A stretch of 64,000 nucleotides of DNA from Symsagittifera roscoffensis (GCF_963678635.1 NC_087063.1:4192580-4256579), one strand, 5' to 3'; counted from the first letter of the stretch, positions 40,557 to 52,700 are shown. The notes: generated by a model from the sequence alone, not told the origin. Numbers and translations: made by a program.

Positions 40557-42225
40557 GTGACTGCACCCTATCGAACAGCTGATGACACCGACAGAATTGA
40601 ACTCTCCTCGGCGGTGATGAAGAAAACAGGAACTGGAGCTGCTACGACAACGGTGTCAAGAAAAACCTCCACTAGACCAATAAGGCAGATGCCAATGAAC
40701 GAAGTGTCACGAGTACTAGACGTACAAAAGAACAACCAAATCAAGAATAGCTTCACGAGAGTCCCGGACAAAGATTCGCGAGCAGGCTTCAATTGATCAA
40801 CTCGGGTTCCAGCTATAAACATGCAACAACCACGTATCGATACATCGCATTTGATATTGCGTGACAGCCCTGAAAGAGTGCTACAGAATTTCAGGACCTC
40901 GGGGATCACTACGGTGATGGCATACGGAGGCGCGACAACTGTCCAGTGGAGTTGATGAACCCGGACAGAATCGTAGACGTAGACGTGAAGATTATGATAG
41001 GTACTAACAACGTGTCCAGAAGTTCAGGCTCATAAGAGGGTCTATGGGAAGCAATGCTAGTGTGCTTGTTTGCTGCGGTCTGGCAGAAATTTCAGTGCGC
41101 GGTACTGACCGTCTGCACAATACTGATGAATGCGTAATCACAGTTAGCTACATCACGGAGACAAAATGAGAGAGTCGTGAGGTGGAACAACGTAGTACGT
41201 AATCTGGCAAGTCGCAATGCTGGACGACTGATGCTGATGGACTTATAACATGAGTTGAGAGCTCTGAATCAGGCCAGATTTACTACCGGCGGGATTCACT
41301 TTGACAGCATCGGAGGACGAACCTAGATGAACCGTGTCTCCCTGGAGCACTTGGATGAGTTGGAGGTCGAGCTATTCGACTCAGGAGTATTGAGAAATGA
41401 GGAAGCAACGAACGTACGAGCTATATCAAATTTTTTTGCAACTCAATCTGGAGAAACTCTTAGGGTCAGTCCGAGCAGTGCCACGACCCAAAGTGAGCAG
41501 AAATAGAGGTCGGATGTACCGGAACAACTGGGAGAGGCACCAGCGATTAGGACTAGCTAGAAGATTGGGACCTCTTAGTCAGACAAAAACTGCCTGAGGA
41601 ACCTCCAGATCGGAAACGACGACTGTGACCAGGGAGGAGCGGCGTCCGGATTGAAGTTCCTACCCCTTGGTACCTTTACAAGCAGGGTTTGATGAAATTG
41701 AATATCCAAACAGTAGGTTTTGCAGCTGATGCGACAAGAATACCGAAAGCTCGCGCGAGGCTATCGGTGAACGGAGTGTACTCGATTGTAGGAAAGGATT
41801 AGTTGAGTGCAGCAGAGACCATGGGCGAGATAATGGATGTAATGAAGGAAAGAGGACTCCAGAAAATAACCCCGAAACCAAGTGTATTCACTATCCACGG
41901 GATATGCATATGCCCATCTACCGAACGGGTTAAAGTTCGCTTACGCGATAATTGCGCTCTTTTCCGATGGCAAGTATGACGTGATCATACCTTTCCCAAA
42001 TTGGGAAATGGAAGCAAGAAATCTGAGACCACTCCGATCAAAGTTGCCAGCAGTATGGTCAGATATGTCGAACGCCATGAGAATACTGAAAAAACACTCG
42101 CTACACATGCTAGTAATAGACGAAGTGTTGGAATTGGAGCTGTTCAACTTCAGCAGGCAACTGAAGATGAAGCCAAGAAATACGATCACCAAGTGATAGT
42201 GGATATGTCGAATGACCAGTAGTTC
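40557..42225 (+). pseudogene. E2 counterpart of the tandem SGNH protein
   Basis: Around 40,970 a plus frame reads IMIGTNNVSRSSGS, matching E1 LMIGTNDVSRG with Asn for the Asp after the catalytic Asn. The 41,882-42,196 frame (YAHLPNGLKFAYAIIALFSD, LPAVWSDMSNAMR, VIDEVLELELFNFSRQLK) matches the second SGNH-like domain of E1 from residue 650 to 736. Stops and shifts are frequent. It confirms that both domains belong to the family. Confidence 0.7.
41597..41696. repeat. 100-bp direct repeat, first copy (second at 42,430-42,529)
   Basis: AGGAACCTCCAGATCGG to GGGTTTGATGAA recurs 833 bp downstream with one or two differences. The second copy interrupts the flow of SGNH-protein similarity, so it was probably the inserted one. 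Confidence 0.9.
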
Positions 42226-42429
42226 CGATAAATGAAAGTCAAAGAGGAAGAAACGAAGAGACAGAACGCCAAAGAGACAAAAGCTCACATGAAAGCTATG
42301 GTTTTGAGAACAAAACCTGAGGCGAAAAAGTGGCTGCACTTGACTCCTCGAGAGACAATCTTAGTTATGGACGGTTTTGAATGAGGTCCATCAATGATCG
42401 CGAAAATCAGTGCATTAGGAACCTGCCTT

Positions 42430-42529
42430 AGGAACCTCCAGATCGGAAACGACGACTGTGACCAGGGAGAAGCGGCGTCCGGATTGAAGTTCCTACCCCT
42501 TGGTACCTTTACAAGCAGGGTTTGATGAA
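42430..42529. repeat. 100-bp direct repeat, second copy
   Basis: Near-identical to 41,597-41,696. The five bases TGCCT precede both copies at the same distance, and similarity ends shortly after GATGAA. Confidence 0.9.
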
Positions 42530-42662
42530 CGGTGGAATCAGTGCGAAGGAATTAAACCTGGCGGAGAACGAAAGGAAGAAGTCAACTGAATTCGTGGACA
42601 GAATAAATCAAACGACACTTGAAGCACTTTGCACCGAAATTGTGCGAGAATAAGAAGGCCAC

Positions 42663-44400
42663 ATGAGGGAAAGCATGTTGGAAGGATTGGGAGCACCGAC
42701 CGCGTCCTTCCTGGCAAAAATATACCCTGAACTTTCTCGCTATCTGATACAGGAATTCCTGAAAAAGGTCACCGAATTGTCAACTGTGACGATCTTGGGA
42801 GTATTGAGGACATTTGGAGCGGAAAGTTTCAGAAAGGGACCGGCTGTGTTGCTAACGTAAGAGATACATAACCTCCCCCCGGCTGGACTGTTAACACTTG
42901 ACACGTTCTCCGGAACAAATGAAAGAGAAGCTGAAGAAATTTGATATGAAGAGAGCCACTGATTCTTGGAAAAAAATTTGGGACTCGTAGCAATTCTTAA
43001 TTTAGTGCTTCAGGCAACAGAATCGTTTCAGCACAGGGGAGGATAAGACGATAAAGAGAGGAAGACTTGCCAAGTTATGTGAGAGGTACGCCCTTGCTCA
43101 CAGGCTTGTGTCTTGCTTTGAGGATTGATCCCTTAGTATTGATAAGACAAGCCAGTCTGTTTGTGACGCTGATATATGGTCCCGCTAAGACGTTCGCATC
43201 ATTGGACACGAAAGTGGAAAGTCGGTGCTACCCCTTAGCCTCATTTCGGTAGTGGATTGGAATAATCTTAATTGACCCGAACAGAACGTATTGCGTTAAG
43301 CGATGAGTGAAGATCTGCTATTTAGTAAGTTAGCAGAGCCCGGAATGACGACTGTGAATTGCAATAACCACTTCCGCGATCAAATGGGTGAAATAGATAG
43401 AGGGCATCTTGAAGTATTTCCAAAGCTCTGAAACCTACGACCTTATGACAAGACGAACAAGGAAATAACAAAAATTCCTCGACTTTAGCCGCGTACGAGA
43501 AAGTAAGGAAAGAGACAGAGGATTGGGGCGATTACTGGAGACTACAATAAAAAATACCGGAAGTTCCTCTCATCCGTAGACTGTTGCTCGGAGTAGACTT
43601 CGTAGTGTACACGCCCAGACTGAAACTAACGAAATAAAAGAAAGGCGAAATTTTCTGAGTTGATAGACCCGTGCTTTGCAGGCAGAAATGCTGCCGTGCT
43701 ACATTATACGCAGTTCGCGTACATGGATGAATCGACTAGGAGAAGAAGGAGACCTAGCGACTCTTAAACTTGAAGAATTGAAAACGATTAGGACAAGTTG
43801 GACCTGGCGTCGACTATTATGAGAGGGAGAGTAGATTTGCAGGAGGCGGTTTAATAGTCCTGAACGTGAGGCCGGAGTTGGCGACGACTGGATACCTTCT
43901 GACCCGAAATGCTCTAGCACCCTTCGGCTGCGGAGAGGTTGAATGAATTACGGAGAAAGAGAAAAGTAGTCGGCAGGCGAGTTGATCGTACCGAAACTAC
44001 CAGTTGAAACCATGCAAGATAATGAACAAGGACCTTTAGGATCGGGACAATGTAAGGAGCCAGATGATGAAGACCAAAAAGACCGTCAACAAGAGGAGTC
44101 GACGGATCAGTACCCTGACCAAGCGGGAAACGATGACGACAAGGCCTCAGTAGGTGGCGCCTTAAAGCCTGAACTTTAACTTTGAAACAAAGACGGTGGG
44201 GGGAACGACTAAACCTCTGGAAGATGAAACTTCCACACTGGAACAATGCTCAGCTTTTATGAAAACAGTTCATAACTTGCCGGAGAGCAGCTCTCCTGAT
44301 AAAGTCAAAACCACAACAAAGAGGCTTATCACAGAATCACCTCGCAGGACAAAATTAGAAAACGCGGCCAGGGTACCTTTACTAGGAATCCTACCAGAAA
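42663..44400 (+). pseudogene. E2 remnants of the C-terminal two-thirds of the giant accessory protein
   Basis: 43,067-43,252 reads GTPLLTGLCLALRIDPLVLI and YGPAKTFASLD, matching E1 GMPLLTDLCLAMRSDPMGII and YGPAVTYAFPD. 42,663-42,860 covers the hydrophobic region before it. Later frames to about 44.4 kb are charged and poorly matched. Several stops occur in each segment. Confidence 0.65.
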
Positions 44401-44596
44401 AATGAGCGGGAAGTTCACCACCGTGATCACGAGAATAGTACAGGCTATTGAATGCACCGAGTTGCTTTTATGGAAGATATCTGGAGGGTATTACAGTGCT
44501 ACAGGACCCAACCCATGCCGAAAACAGGTCTCAATAGACCACTGATGCAGGAACTCCTTGATAAGAACTCCTTGATAAGATGGGTGTGAAGGGAGA

Positions 44597-45488
44597 ATGA
44601 GTGAGTTGCTCCTTGATTCAGCCACTGATGAGAGTGAGACGAATTCTCCTAACAAGCTGACTCATCAGGAAAGCAACGATCAAGTGGTGTGTCTGTGCAG
44701 AACGCGGGAAGGGACAATTCGATCGAATCTGGTGATTGAGAAAATCAATGATATGAAAATGAAGTTGGACAGAAAAGTCATGTTCAGGAAGTCGTGAAAA
44801 ATGAAAGTGAGCTCTGAATCTCCAGCGAAGACTGCCAACTCAGCCAATGAAAATGAGTAGTAGAAGATGCCGTTGACATGGGTCAAGTCGACCGACCGAG
44901 CGCACTTGGAAGAAGATGACAGATGTAGCGATGGTGACACCCATTCTCATGGCAGGACTAAAATCAGCCAGTTATAAAACCGAGAGTGACTGCATTTTCA
45001 CTGGAGCAACGTTAGAAATGGGGATACTCAGCCAATGTGGTGAATGCAACCTCAGAGAATGCGAGCCTTCATTTATGAATCACGGAAAGAGAAGCGTCGT
45101 AGGACAGCTAACTCCTGTTGAATTTTGTTTACTGACGGTATCGGAGACAACCAAAATAGACGAGCCCGCCGGTGGATACATGGAGATGATGGAATACGAA
45201 ACTTTGACTAGAGGACATCTGATAGCTTTAGAAAACAAAGGTGCTTTGGAATGTTATCCAGAAGAAATTATCAAAGACACGACGATGAAGCGAAAGGCTT
45301 ATGGAACAGTAGCCTCCTCAGAGATACACACGGAAACATTGGATCAACTTGTGAGACAACCGTGGAGGGCAGTATTACTACGCCATTTTGAAAAATATAT
45401 GCGATATAACCCGAGAGTACATGCACAGATAGCGATAACGTATGTCAGAACTGAACTGCAACTCAGACTTGCTTGTATGGCGGACTGA
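44597..45488 (+). CDS. Unrecognised ORFs downstream of E2
   Basis: A 66-codon frame (44,597-44,797) and a 190-codon frame (44,916-45,488) follow E2 on the same strand. The longer one has a Cys-rich patch (ESDCIFTGATLEMGILSQC, then CNLRECEPS) and a helical C-terminus. It has no signal peptide or clear membrane segment. I recognise no family. It lies where a terminal ORF of the element would be, but I see no match to the E1 terminal ORF at 1-909. A host fragment or chance frame is possible. Confidence 0.3.
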
Positions 45489-46101
45489 CGATAGGCGATT
45501 ACTATTCGGAGGAAAGAAAAAGATCAAAGAAAGAAAAAGGGCTTTTGAGGGCGCGCCCTGGCGTGTCAAAAACGGAGAGATGCTCTCTGTTCCGTCCGAT
45601 TTCTGCTGGAACAAATGTCGGCACCAGTGCTAAACACTTGCAAAAAAATTCGCAGAGAAGAAGGCAGTGGAATGGGAAAGACCTTGCTCTTACAAGCGTT
45701 ATTGGACATCCATCAAAACAAGCCACTGAGTGTGGATATGAAAGAAACTGTAGAGCTATCACCCTTGAGGACAATTGTTGAAATCTGAAGATTTTCTAAC
45801 AAGGAGCTTAGGCTCACCAAAAAACCTTTTAGGACACTTTTGAAGTCCAGTGAATACTGTGAACCAATCAGAAAGAAGTCATACTACTATGTGTTCTGAG
45901 TTTTTGGAATAGCATAGAACCCTTTCATCAATGAAGACTTAATTAATTGCTACTTCAATTTGAATAATAAGTGCTGCTAAGATTCTGATTGTCTAGAATA
46001 TCTACAATAAGAAGTTTTGCCAGTCAACAAATCAAGTTGGGTCTTGTAATGGAAGAAAAATTTCTGCTGGTAGTTTTTCCTGGGTTTTCATTTTGTGAAA
46101 T

Positions 46102-46524
46102 CTAAGATCGTTTCATGAGAATAAAAATTTGATGATCATCATTTACATCTTGTTTCTTTTTGATTTTTGAGTTGCTGAATTTGGGAAGCTCTAACACCGG
46201 TTCTTTGTTGAGAACCAGTATACGCAATTGTTGTGCATTCAGTCCTCTTATGGCTTTTGATAAGTCAGACCATACCGCAGCCAACTCTGCACTCAGTGGT
46301 CTCATATTCTTCAAGCCTAACTTTCGATAAGGCGCGGCAATTACCGCGCCGTATGTCCCTTCGTCAAGGAATGCAACATGGCCCTGACAATTTTTAACCC
46401 TGCTGAAATTGTGCGTATCCCGGTGAAAACATAAATACGGCTCTGGGTGATATCTTTCAAAAATTTCCATCGTGTTTTGCATCCACTTTTTTCCTACTGT
46501 TTCTATCAAGTTTTTCATGCACAT
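46102..46524 (-). pseudogene. E5 fragment of the second SGNH-like domain
   Basis: AAPYRKLGLKNMRPLSAELA and VWSDLSKAIRGL, then PVLELPKFSNSKIK, align with E1 residues about 679-736. Its upstream part does not match E1 well, so the frame is partly chance or strongly diverged. Confidence 0.6.
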
Positions 46525-48235
46525 CGTGCAAGCATTGGCTTTATGTCACTCGCATTGTGTTGTTTGAGGGCAGTCCCTCAAGTTTTGCTATATTTAAGGT
46601 TGTCGCTTAGCTAAAGCTGATTTCAGCCTCTAGAAGTCAGAGCACTCCTTCGATTTAGTGGAAGCTATCGGCTAATCTTCTGGCATCAACCAGAATTTGT
46701 GCTGCATCCAGAGTGAAGCTGACTGTATCCAAGTATAATCTCGTTAAATCCGGTTTTTAAATGTACCACGGCGTATTTACGGGTCTTTTGGTTCTTCTTT
46801 GAACACAGTCACATTGGCCCCGGATGGTCCTGAAGTATCAGTTTGGTTGATTCGATTCAGCTTTTGTCTGAAGTATTTTGCTATTAAGGCAGGATTTTTA
46901 GCCAGGTTTTCCATCACATCTTATCTCGGTTGTAGAGTACGTGAACTCTAGGTTTTTGGCACTGCTGGGACCAAGCTCAGGCTCATTTCAAGAATAGATG
47001 GCACAAAGAAAGGAACAGTTCGTATGTTTTTCGTCTCTTCAAATGAAACACTCCATTATTAAACATTTCAAAGTCTAAATCATCAAATCTTTCTAAGAAG
47101 ACTCAGCTCATCCAAGCTTGCCTTCCAACGTATCGAAGTGATACCGGCTACCGTCATGCCATATTGGTCCCCTGATGGCAACTCATGTTGTATGTTCATC
47201 GTGGCCAAACTGCCAGCATTTCACTGTGCTGATCTTAAAGTATTTTGTTCCCTATCGCTCATTCATCTTACAGTAGCAGTATGCGTGTTTGTGCTCTTTG
47301 GTTTGATGTATATCGTCATAACCGAGCATTGGATCTTTTGCCTGATTCTGACAATAGGAACACTAGCATTACACTTGCTACTCTTCCGGCGTTTTTGATT
47401 TCACCGCTTTGAACAATTGAGAAATCGTAGCAACTTCGAATGTCATTACCGTGGTTCTCAAAGAGGCCCTCAGTTTCTGTATCACTCTCACTGTGGTATC
47501 GTCCAAGATCTATGGTGATGTGCCCGATGATGCCTGTTGTATGATCACCGCGGGATTCCATATCGATCCATAGAAACAAGCCGGCGCGTCAAAGACCAAT
47601 ACCCTCAAGAAATAGTTTCTGATCCTGTTGTTTTCCTGTATATCCAGCACTCGTAATAACTTTTTGATGGCATCATCCTCACGTTTTTGCTCGATTCGAA
47701 CATGGTTGCTGGCCACGCGTCTGCTCCCTTCACATTTGTTTCGAAGAGCAATACTCTGCCGAAGTCATCAACTGTTACGTAAGGTGGAGCCCACCCGGAA
47801 ACTGGCATTTCGTTTTTTCCCACCAGGTTGTCTCAAGATTCTCACCAGCTCACGGCCTCCTAATGTATCGCTAGGGACAGCAATAATCAATCTTCCAGGT
47901 CCATTTTTCAGTTTTCAACGTATCTCTGTCCTCTATGGTTCTCCAGAGCTCCTTTCTGACCTTATTTACTTCGCATCTCATCTCCATGATATCCTCCATG
48001 GTCTCGTCCGTGTGCATCTCCACTTCCGTGTGCATCCTTTTTAGACTAGCCTGAGGTCTGGTAGGGAGAGGCATTTCTCCTGGTTGGTAAGTCCTGTCGC
48101 AGTTGAGACCGGGTTCATTCGCCAAGTCACTGCCCAAGATTGTCTCGTTTCTCCACATCATAGCTATCATATTCGGGCGGTCTAGTCTTCCTTGCTCTCC
48201 CTAAGCGACAAATCTATAGGACTTCGGTGGGGTCG

Positions 48236-48439
48236 TTAATGCCTAGAATGTTGATATATGTTAAAGGCTGCCAATATCATTGCTATTTGCGGATTGTTCA
48301 GATTGAAGTCTCTTTTTATCAGCCGGCGATAGATCTCATCTACGACTGGTTCCACATAGACCTTCGACTGGTCGATTAATTCATTCACGTCAAAGTCGCC
48401 CAATCTGTGTAATGTTCTTCTTTTGATTTGAATTTGCAT
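48236..48439 (-). pseudogene. E5 fragment of the coiled-coil protein
   Basis: DVNELIDQSKVYVEPVVDEI and YRRLIKRDFNLNNPQIAMIL match the E1/E2 coiled-coil protein N-terminus (DELYRRL, then an ERMAVMLNAI-type helix). It ends with a stop shortly after. Confidence 0.65.
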
Positions 48440-48699
48440 GAGGCGCTAGGAAATTTGATTGAAACCGATCAACCAGGACCCAATAGTAAGATCGCAGCTC
48501 AATCATCATACTCAAAAAAAAACATTCTTGTTCCATTTCTATCAAAACAAATGTATTTAAAACAACCAGTGTTAGAATATTTGTTAGTGAAATATTTTTT
48601 GAATTTTTTTCCGATCTAAGGACTTTGGAAGTGACCAAAGAGCGGACAGTCCACACGTAAGAGCCGTCCCACAAGTAACTTAAAAAACCATTGCAGTCA

Positions 48700-49560
48700 T
48701 TATATCGCCAAAATGCATAATTTTAATTTAGCAAACAAACTTCGACTAATGCAAAATTTTGTTCCAGGAATGAGGAAACACAGTGTAGAAGCGATTACGG
48801 ATCTTCTACCAAAAATAGAAAAGCTACGTCAAGGCAATCATTCAATTAAAGTTGGGGCAGGATAATGCAGATGTTAGTTGTAACTGGCTTCAAGGACCAT
48901 TGTTGGATCAATTACAAAGATGAGCCGGGTCAAAAAAATTTTATCGGAAATATTGCTACCAGATTATGAACCTTTCATTGTTATAAGCCATCACAAGAAA
49001 CCAAGGAGTTGTGTTAGAAGTTTGCACTGGGGTTAATCGATGCTGCTCAGGCCATTGGAAGTGCCGTTTGCTATCGTAAGGAATAGGAATAAGTCATTGT
49101 CTGAAATCCCGTTGGAAAATATTTCTTCTTTTTTTTAGTATCGGTTGTTTGAGTCTGCGTCGCGTAGATACCTGTTTTATTATGTTTTCTTTACCTGATA
49201 GTGATTGGACTAAGATCTCATCGGCAAGATTTTTCAGAAGCTCTCTATACCCAACGGTTTCACAGGGCTTTTATATCATTCTGTAGCTTCTTCGAAACTG
49301 ATATCTCATCTGCGAGTTGCGGTTCTTGGCACTCAACCAAAACGAAACCATAGTTTCATTTGTTGAGTAGAGAATTGCTGATTTTCATTGTACTGAAACT
49401 ATCGAGTTGAGGCGGATTAGAGAAAAGGTGATGGTAGACGCGCACGTTTTTCGAAGTTGAGCACTTGTTTCCCCTGGCATTATACTGAAGCCTTCGTGAG
49501 TTTTTACTCATAGAAGCCTTTGTGAAATTTTGAGATTCTCAAATGTTTTTTTTTGGAAAT
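48700..49560. other. Intergenic DNA, nothing recognised
   Basis: AT-rich sequence with short frames only; no supported gene or repeat. Confidence 0.4.
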
Positions 49561-49610
49561 TCTGGAAATTTTTTGGAAATTTTTTTTTTGGGGGGGGGGG
49601 GGGGGGGCTG
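49560..49610. repeat. Homopolymer T-run followed by a long G-run
   Basis: A T-run leads directly into an uninterrupted run of about 18 G at 49,580-49,607, broken by CT and followed by GGGG. Such a tract is prone to slippage and to assembly error. It creates a spurious proline-rich frame on the minus strand. Confidence 0.95.
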
Positions 49611-49699
49611 GGGTTGGCGGACGCTTCCCTCTTCTTACGGATTTGACCCCCTGCCGACCCAAAGGCTCCCCTTTTGGTACTTTTTAAAAAACCCATTTT

Positions 49700-50750
49700 T
49701 GGCCGACTGACGCTAAATGTTTTCTAAAGGCGCCTTCGGTGCCAATCTATACTAATTTTGAGGGGGGAAGCGCGCCGAAAAAACAAAAACGCTTTTTTGA
49801 CCTGTTTTTTCGAAAAATTGCCTGCGGCCCAAAAAAGTTGGCCAAAACAGCGTCTTTTTACTGCTTTACGAGAGCTCGGAAAATCAATTTGGTCGAGCTA
49901 TTAAAAAAAAGTCGTCAAATTTTTCGAAAATTTTTTTAAAATCCCCCCCTCCTCCCCTCGAGAAAATCCTAGATCCTAAATCCCCTGAGCAATCGTATGA
50001 AAATTTTTGAGTATCTTTCTCGATTTTGATTTTTAATTTAAAAGACACTAATATTTTATTAGGAAAAAAATTTTGAAATCTTTGATGTGGCCTGATTTTT
50101 TGAAGAAATGCAAACGTTTCTGATGTTAACCCATTCTAGATGGGGTAGAATTTGCCTCCATGAGTGAATCTGTTTTGTTGAGGGTCTTTTTGCCGAGGGG
50201 GCCGTTGCTCGTCTCTTTCGAGGGGGCTTCTGTTTATTGAGGACGCTTCTTGCTGAAAAGGCACTTTTTGCCGAGGAGGCTTCTCTTACGGCGAGCGGAA
50301 CTCTCGCTGCTGCGGTCGCCATAATATGCAATTTGGCTAAGACTGTTGACGCATAATCTTGAATTGTCATTGGTTCTTGTAGAAGTCAAATTTAATTTTC
50401 ATGTGTGTCACTATAATTATTGTGCTTTACTACAAACTATAGGGTTTTCCCATTTTTCAAGTATTTTATTTATATGAAGGTAAATTATATTCATAAAATG
50501 TTTATACTGATCGCTCAAGCAGTTTTTTGAACTGTAAATTAATCCATTCGTTCCTTTCTATACATTCTTCACTCTACAAAGTTTATAAAATTTACATATC
50601 CACTCTGACAAAAATGATTTAGGATCAATTTGAATACCAATTCAATTTTAAGTGCCATATAGACAAGATGATTTCATGCAAGATCTTGCTAGGATCTGAA
50701 ATTAGCCCGAAAACTCAAACTTTTTGAGACTGAAATAAGCAAACACCTAG
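49700..50750. other. Intergenic DNA with degenerate GCCGAGGAGGCTTCT words
   Basis: No gene supported. Between 50,190 and 50,290 the words TTTTTGCCGAGG, GAGGGGGCTTCT and GAGGAGGCTTCT recur, a small degenerate repeat that gives a chance 103-codon minus frame. A/T-runs and CCCCCCTCC occur near 49,940. Confidence 0.4.
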
Positions 50751-50757
50751 TCTTTAG

Positions 50758-50962
50758 TATAATGTATAGTGATGAAAAGAAAAGTTGTTTGAAGTTAATT
50801 GCAAAGCAACTGTAAGGCATCAAATCTAAATCTTACTGCACCTTTCTGTTTTAGCTCGTGCCGGACGGTAGAGATCGCAAGGTCACAACATCAGGTCCCC
50901 AGTTAGAAAGAACAAACTCATATAACTTACAAAAACTCAAAATTGGTCCCTATATTACTTGG
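50758..50962 (-). repeat. E4 3' LTR
   Basis: 205 bp, starting TATAATGTATAGTGATG on the plus strand and ending CCCTATATTACTTGG. It matches 56,357-56,559 throughout, with about 20 differences. In the element sense it begins CCAAGTAATATAGGG. Confidence 0.9.
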
Positions 50963-51127
50963 GCAACCACAAATAAATTTTAGATCGTAGATTGAAAATT
51001 TATCAACTCATAATTTTCGTCATAGTTTTACTGAACAATTTTAGTTTCAACTTAAGTTATTAGGAATGCTTGCCAACCCTCTCCCTGAGTTTTCTTCTAA
51101 TTTGTGCTCGATACGGTGAATCATCAC

Positions 51128-51883
51128 TCAACCCATTTTGTCCACTCCTCTACGTTGTCGCGTCGATCGGCGCGTTGCCTCCTCGCTCAGCTTTCTTTTG
51201 TTACCGACGGTTTTCGGTATTTTAGCGTTGTCCGTTCCCGACGGTTCGTCCGCCCCGCTCGCTGTAGTTTTCTCGGCTTCGCCTTCTCGCCCCACGACTG
51301 CCCAGTCGCTCTCCTCCTCGTCGTCGCTCTCGTCTTCGCTGCTCTCGTATTCGCTTTTTCTTTGTTTTTCGGTTCTCACTGTTTGTTTGCCTCCGTTTCA
51401 TTTCTAGTTGATCCATTTTGGACTTTTCCGCCTGACTTTTATGTTCCGTAGGTTTGCTCGGACCCGGGGTATTAGCGTCGGTCCCCTTCTCAATTCGGCT
51501 TTCTTCAGCCGCCGATTTAATTGAAACACCACTTCGTCTTAGTAACGATCCTTTTTTCATTTGCACCATACGTTTTGTCAATTTTTCATTTTTTATTGAA
51601 AAAGTTTTTACCTTCTTGGATCCTTTGGGTCCGTATTCCCGGTTTGCTGGTATACCGTCGTGGTATTTGTCCTATGTCGCTTTAGCCACTCTGGTGCCTT
51701 AGGTAACTCTTGTGCCTTAGGATCCACCTCTTTTGCCTTAGGGTCCACATCAGTCTCAATTAGCTCGTTCTCATCCAAGACCCTTGGCGTCTTGCGGTTT
51801 TCCGGGGCGTACACGAGATCGCTACGCTTCTCCCAATCGAGATTCAGTTCCACTTCGGTAGACCACTCGCCTTGTCTAAACAT
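51128..51883 (-). pseudogene. E4 charged C-terminal tail of Pol
   Basis: 51,608-51,883 carries EKRSDLVYAPENRKTPRVLD and an imperfect repeat of DPKAKEV. 51,222-51,581 is a Lys/Arg/Glu-rich frame with GPSKPTEHKSQ. 51,128-51,379, in a shifted frame, ends with the basic RRSTRQRRGVDKMG, probably the natural C-terminus. A frameshift near 51,380 is implied. Confidence 0.6.
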
Positions 51884-52700
51884 GATAATTTTTGGTTAAT
51901 GACATTTTTCCGATTTAGGTTTTTCAACGATAGTTTTTTCGTCAAATTCGGAAGGGCGGTATTTGCTTCTCTTCCATGATAAGCCTCAAATGGCGTTAGT
52001 TTAGTTTTAGAGTGCTGCACAAATTGTAGGGCGCTCAGGGCACGGGAGATCATCAATTCAAATTTATAGTTCTTATTTTACTGTAGATATGTTAGGACGT
52101 AGTTTTTTATCGAGCCAATGCTCCTTTCGACCATCCCCGTAGCGCGATGATCCTTAACCGGAGAGTTTATAAACTCAATGCCCTCATTAATACAGAAGTT
52201 TTGTATGTCAATCGAAAAGAATCCGGTTGCCCGATTCATATGTAATTTCCTTGGGTGCCCATATGTATTTATGTATTTCCTTAGGAATTTTAATTTATTT
52301 TTAGATTTCTTAGTTGACCAGACTTAAGCCGACGGCCAATGTGAGAACGTATCTACCACTACTAGAACATATTTCTTTCGACCCCGTACATAATTTACAG
52401 GACCCCAGAAACCCAATTGAACAATGCCATTAGGTTCCCTGGGTACATATGTGTCCATCATATCAATTTTTGGAATGTCCGGTTTAAGGTTTTTGCCTGC
52501 TTCTAGGCAGCTTTTACAATATTTGGCTGTGGCCGCAAGGTTTCTTATGCATGAGCGGTACCCAGACATCCTTCGCCGCCGCGAACATTTGTCCCGCTAG
52601 GGATGGTTGTGATGCAATCGGTTTAACACTGCTGGCGACAGGTCCTTTGTTATGGCCAGTCGACCATCCATCCACAAACTATTTTCGCGCACAGCAAAAT
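51844..52700 (-). pseudogene. E4 integrase, first catalytic Asp replaced by Gly
   Basis: 52,324-52,569 has the CKSC half of the zinc domain, then IVQLGFWGPVNYVRGRKKYV and VDTFSHWPSA. The first DDE aspartate is expected in the strand that reads QLGFWG, so it is replaced by Gly. Further on, in another frame near 52,200-52,080, are FINSPVKDHRATGMVERSIG with the catalytic Glu, and 51,844-52,056 holds the tail with TKLTPFEAYHGREAN. Several frame changes. Confidence 0.75.

Larger units (their letters stand above)
28400..44400 (+). mobile_element. E2: decayed second copy of the giant gypsy-like element
   Basis: Plus-strand fragments follow the E1 order: LTR-like block, gag, knuckles, protease, RT, RNase H, linker, integrase, acidic segment, macro domain, coiled-coil protein N-terminus, SGNH domains and downstream accessory coding. 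Nearly every domain has stops or frame changes. A 1.95-kb piece of E3 (31,048-32,996) interrupts gag, and internal duplications of 190 and 100 bp occur. The conserved order makes E2 a useful comparison for E1. Confidence 0.85.
46102..48439 (-). mobile_element. E5: relic of the accessory module (coiled-coil and SGNH proteins) of the E1 family
   Basis: Minus-strand fragments in E1 order: 48,236-48,439 (VYVEPVVDEIYRRLI, coiled-coil protein N-terminus), 47,871-48,170 (PGEMPLPTRPQ, then a charged helix), 47,510-47,823 (linked to the start of the SGNH protein; LLRVLDIQENNRIRN resembles E2 VSRVLDVQKNNQIKN) and 46,102-46,524 (second SGNH-like domain: LSAELAAVWSDLSKAIRGL). No gag or pol was found beside it, so it is an isolated piece oriented against E2. 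Confidence 0.7.

Noticed and set aside
49508-49696. Proline-rich minus-strand ORF
   Set aside because: The proline run is just the translated poly-G tract.
50059-50370. 103-codon minus-strand ORF
   Set aside because: Composed of a small degenerate DNA repeat and lacks protein-like conservation or context.
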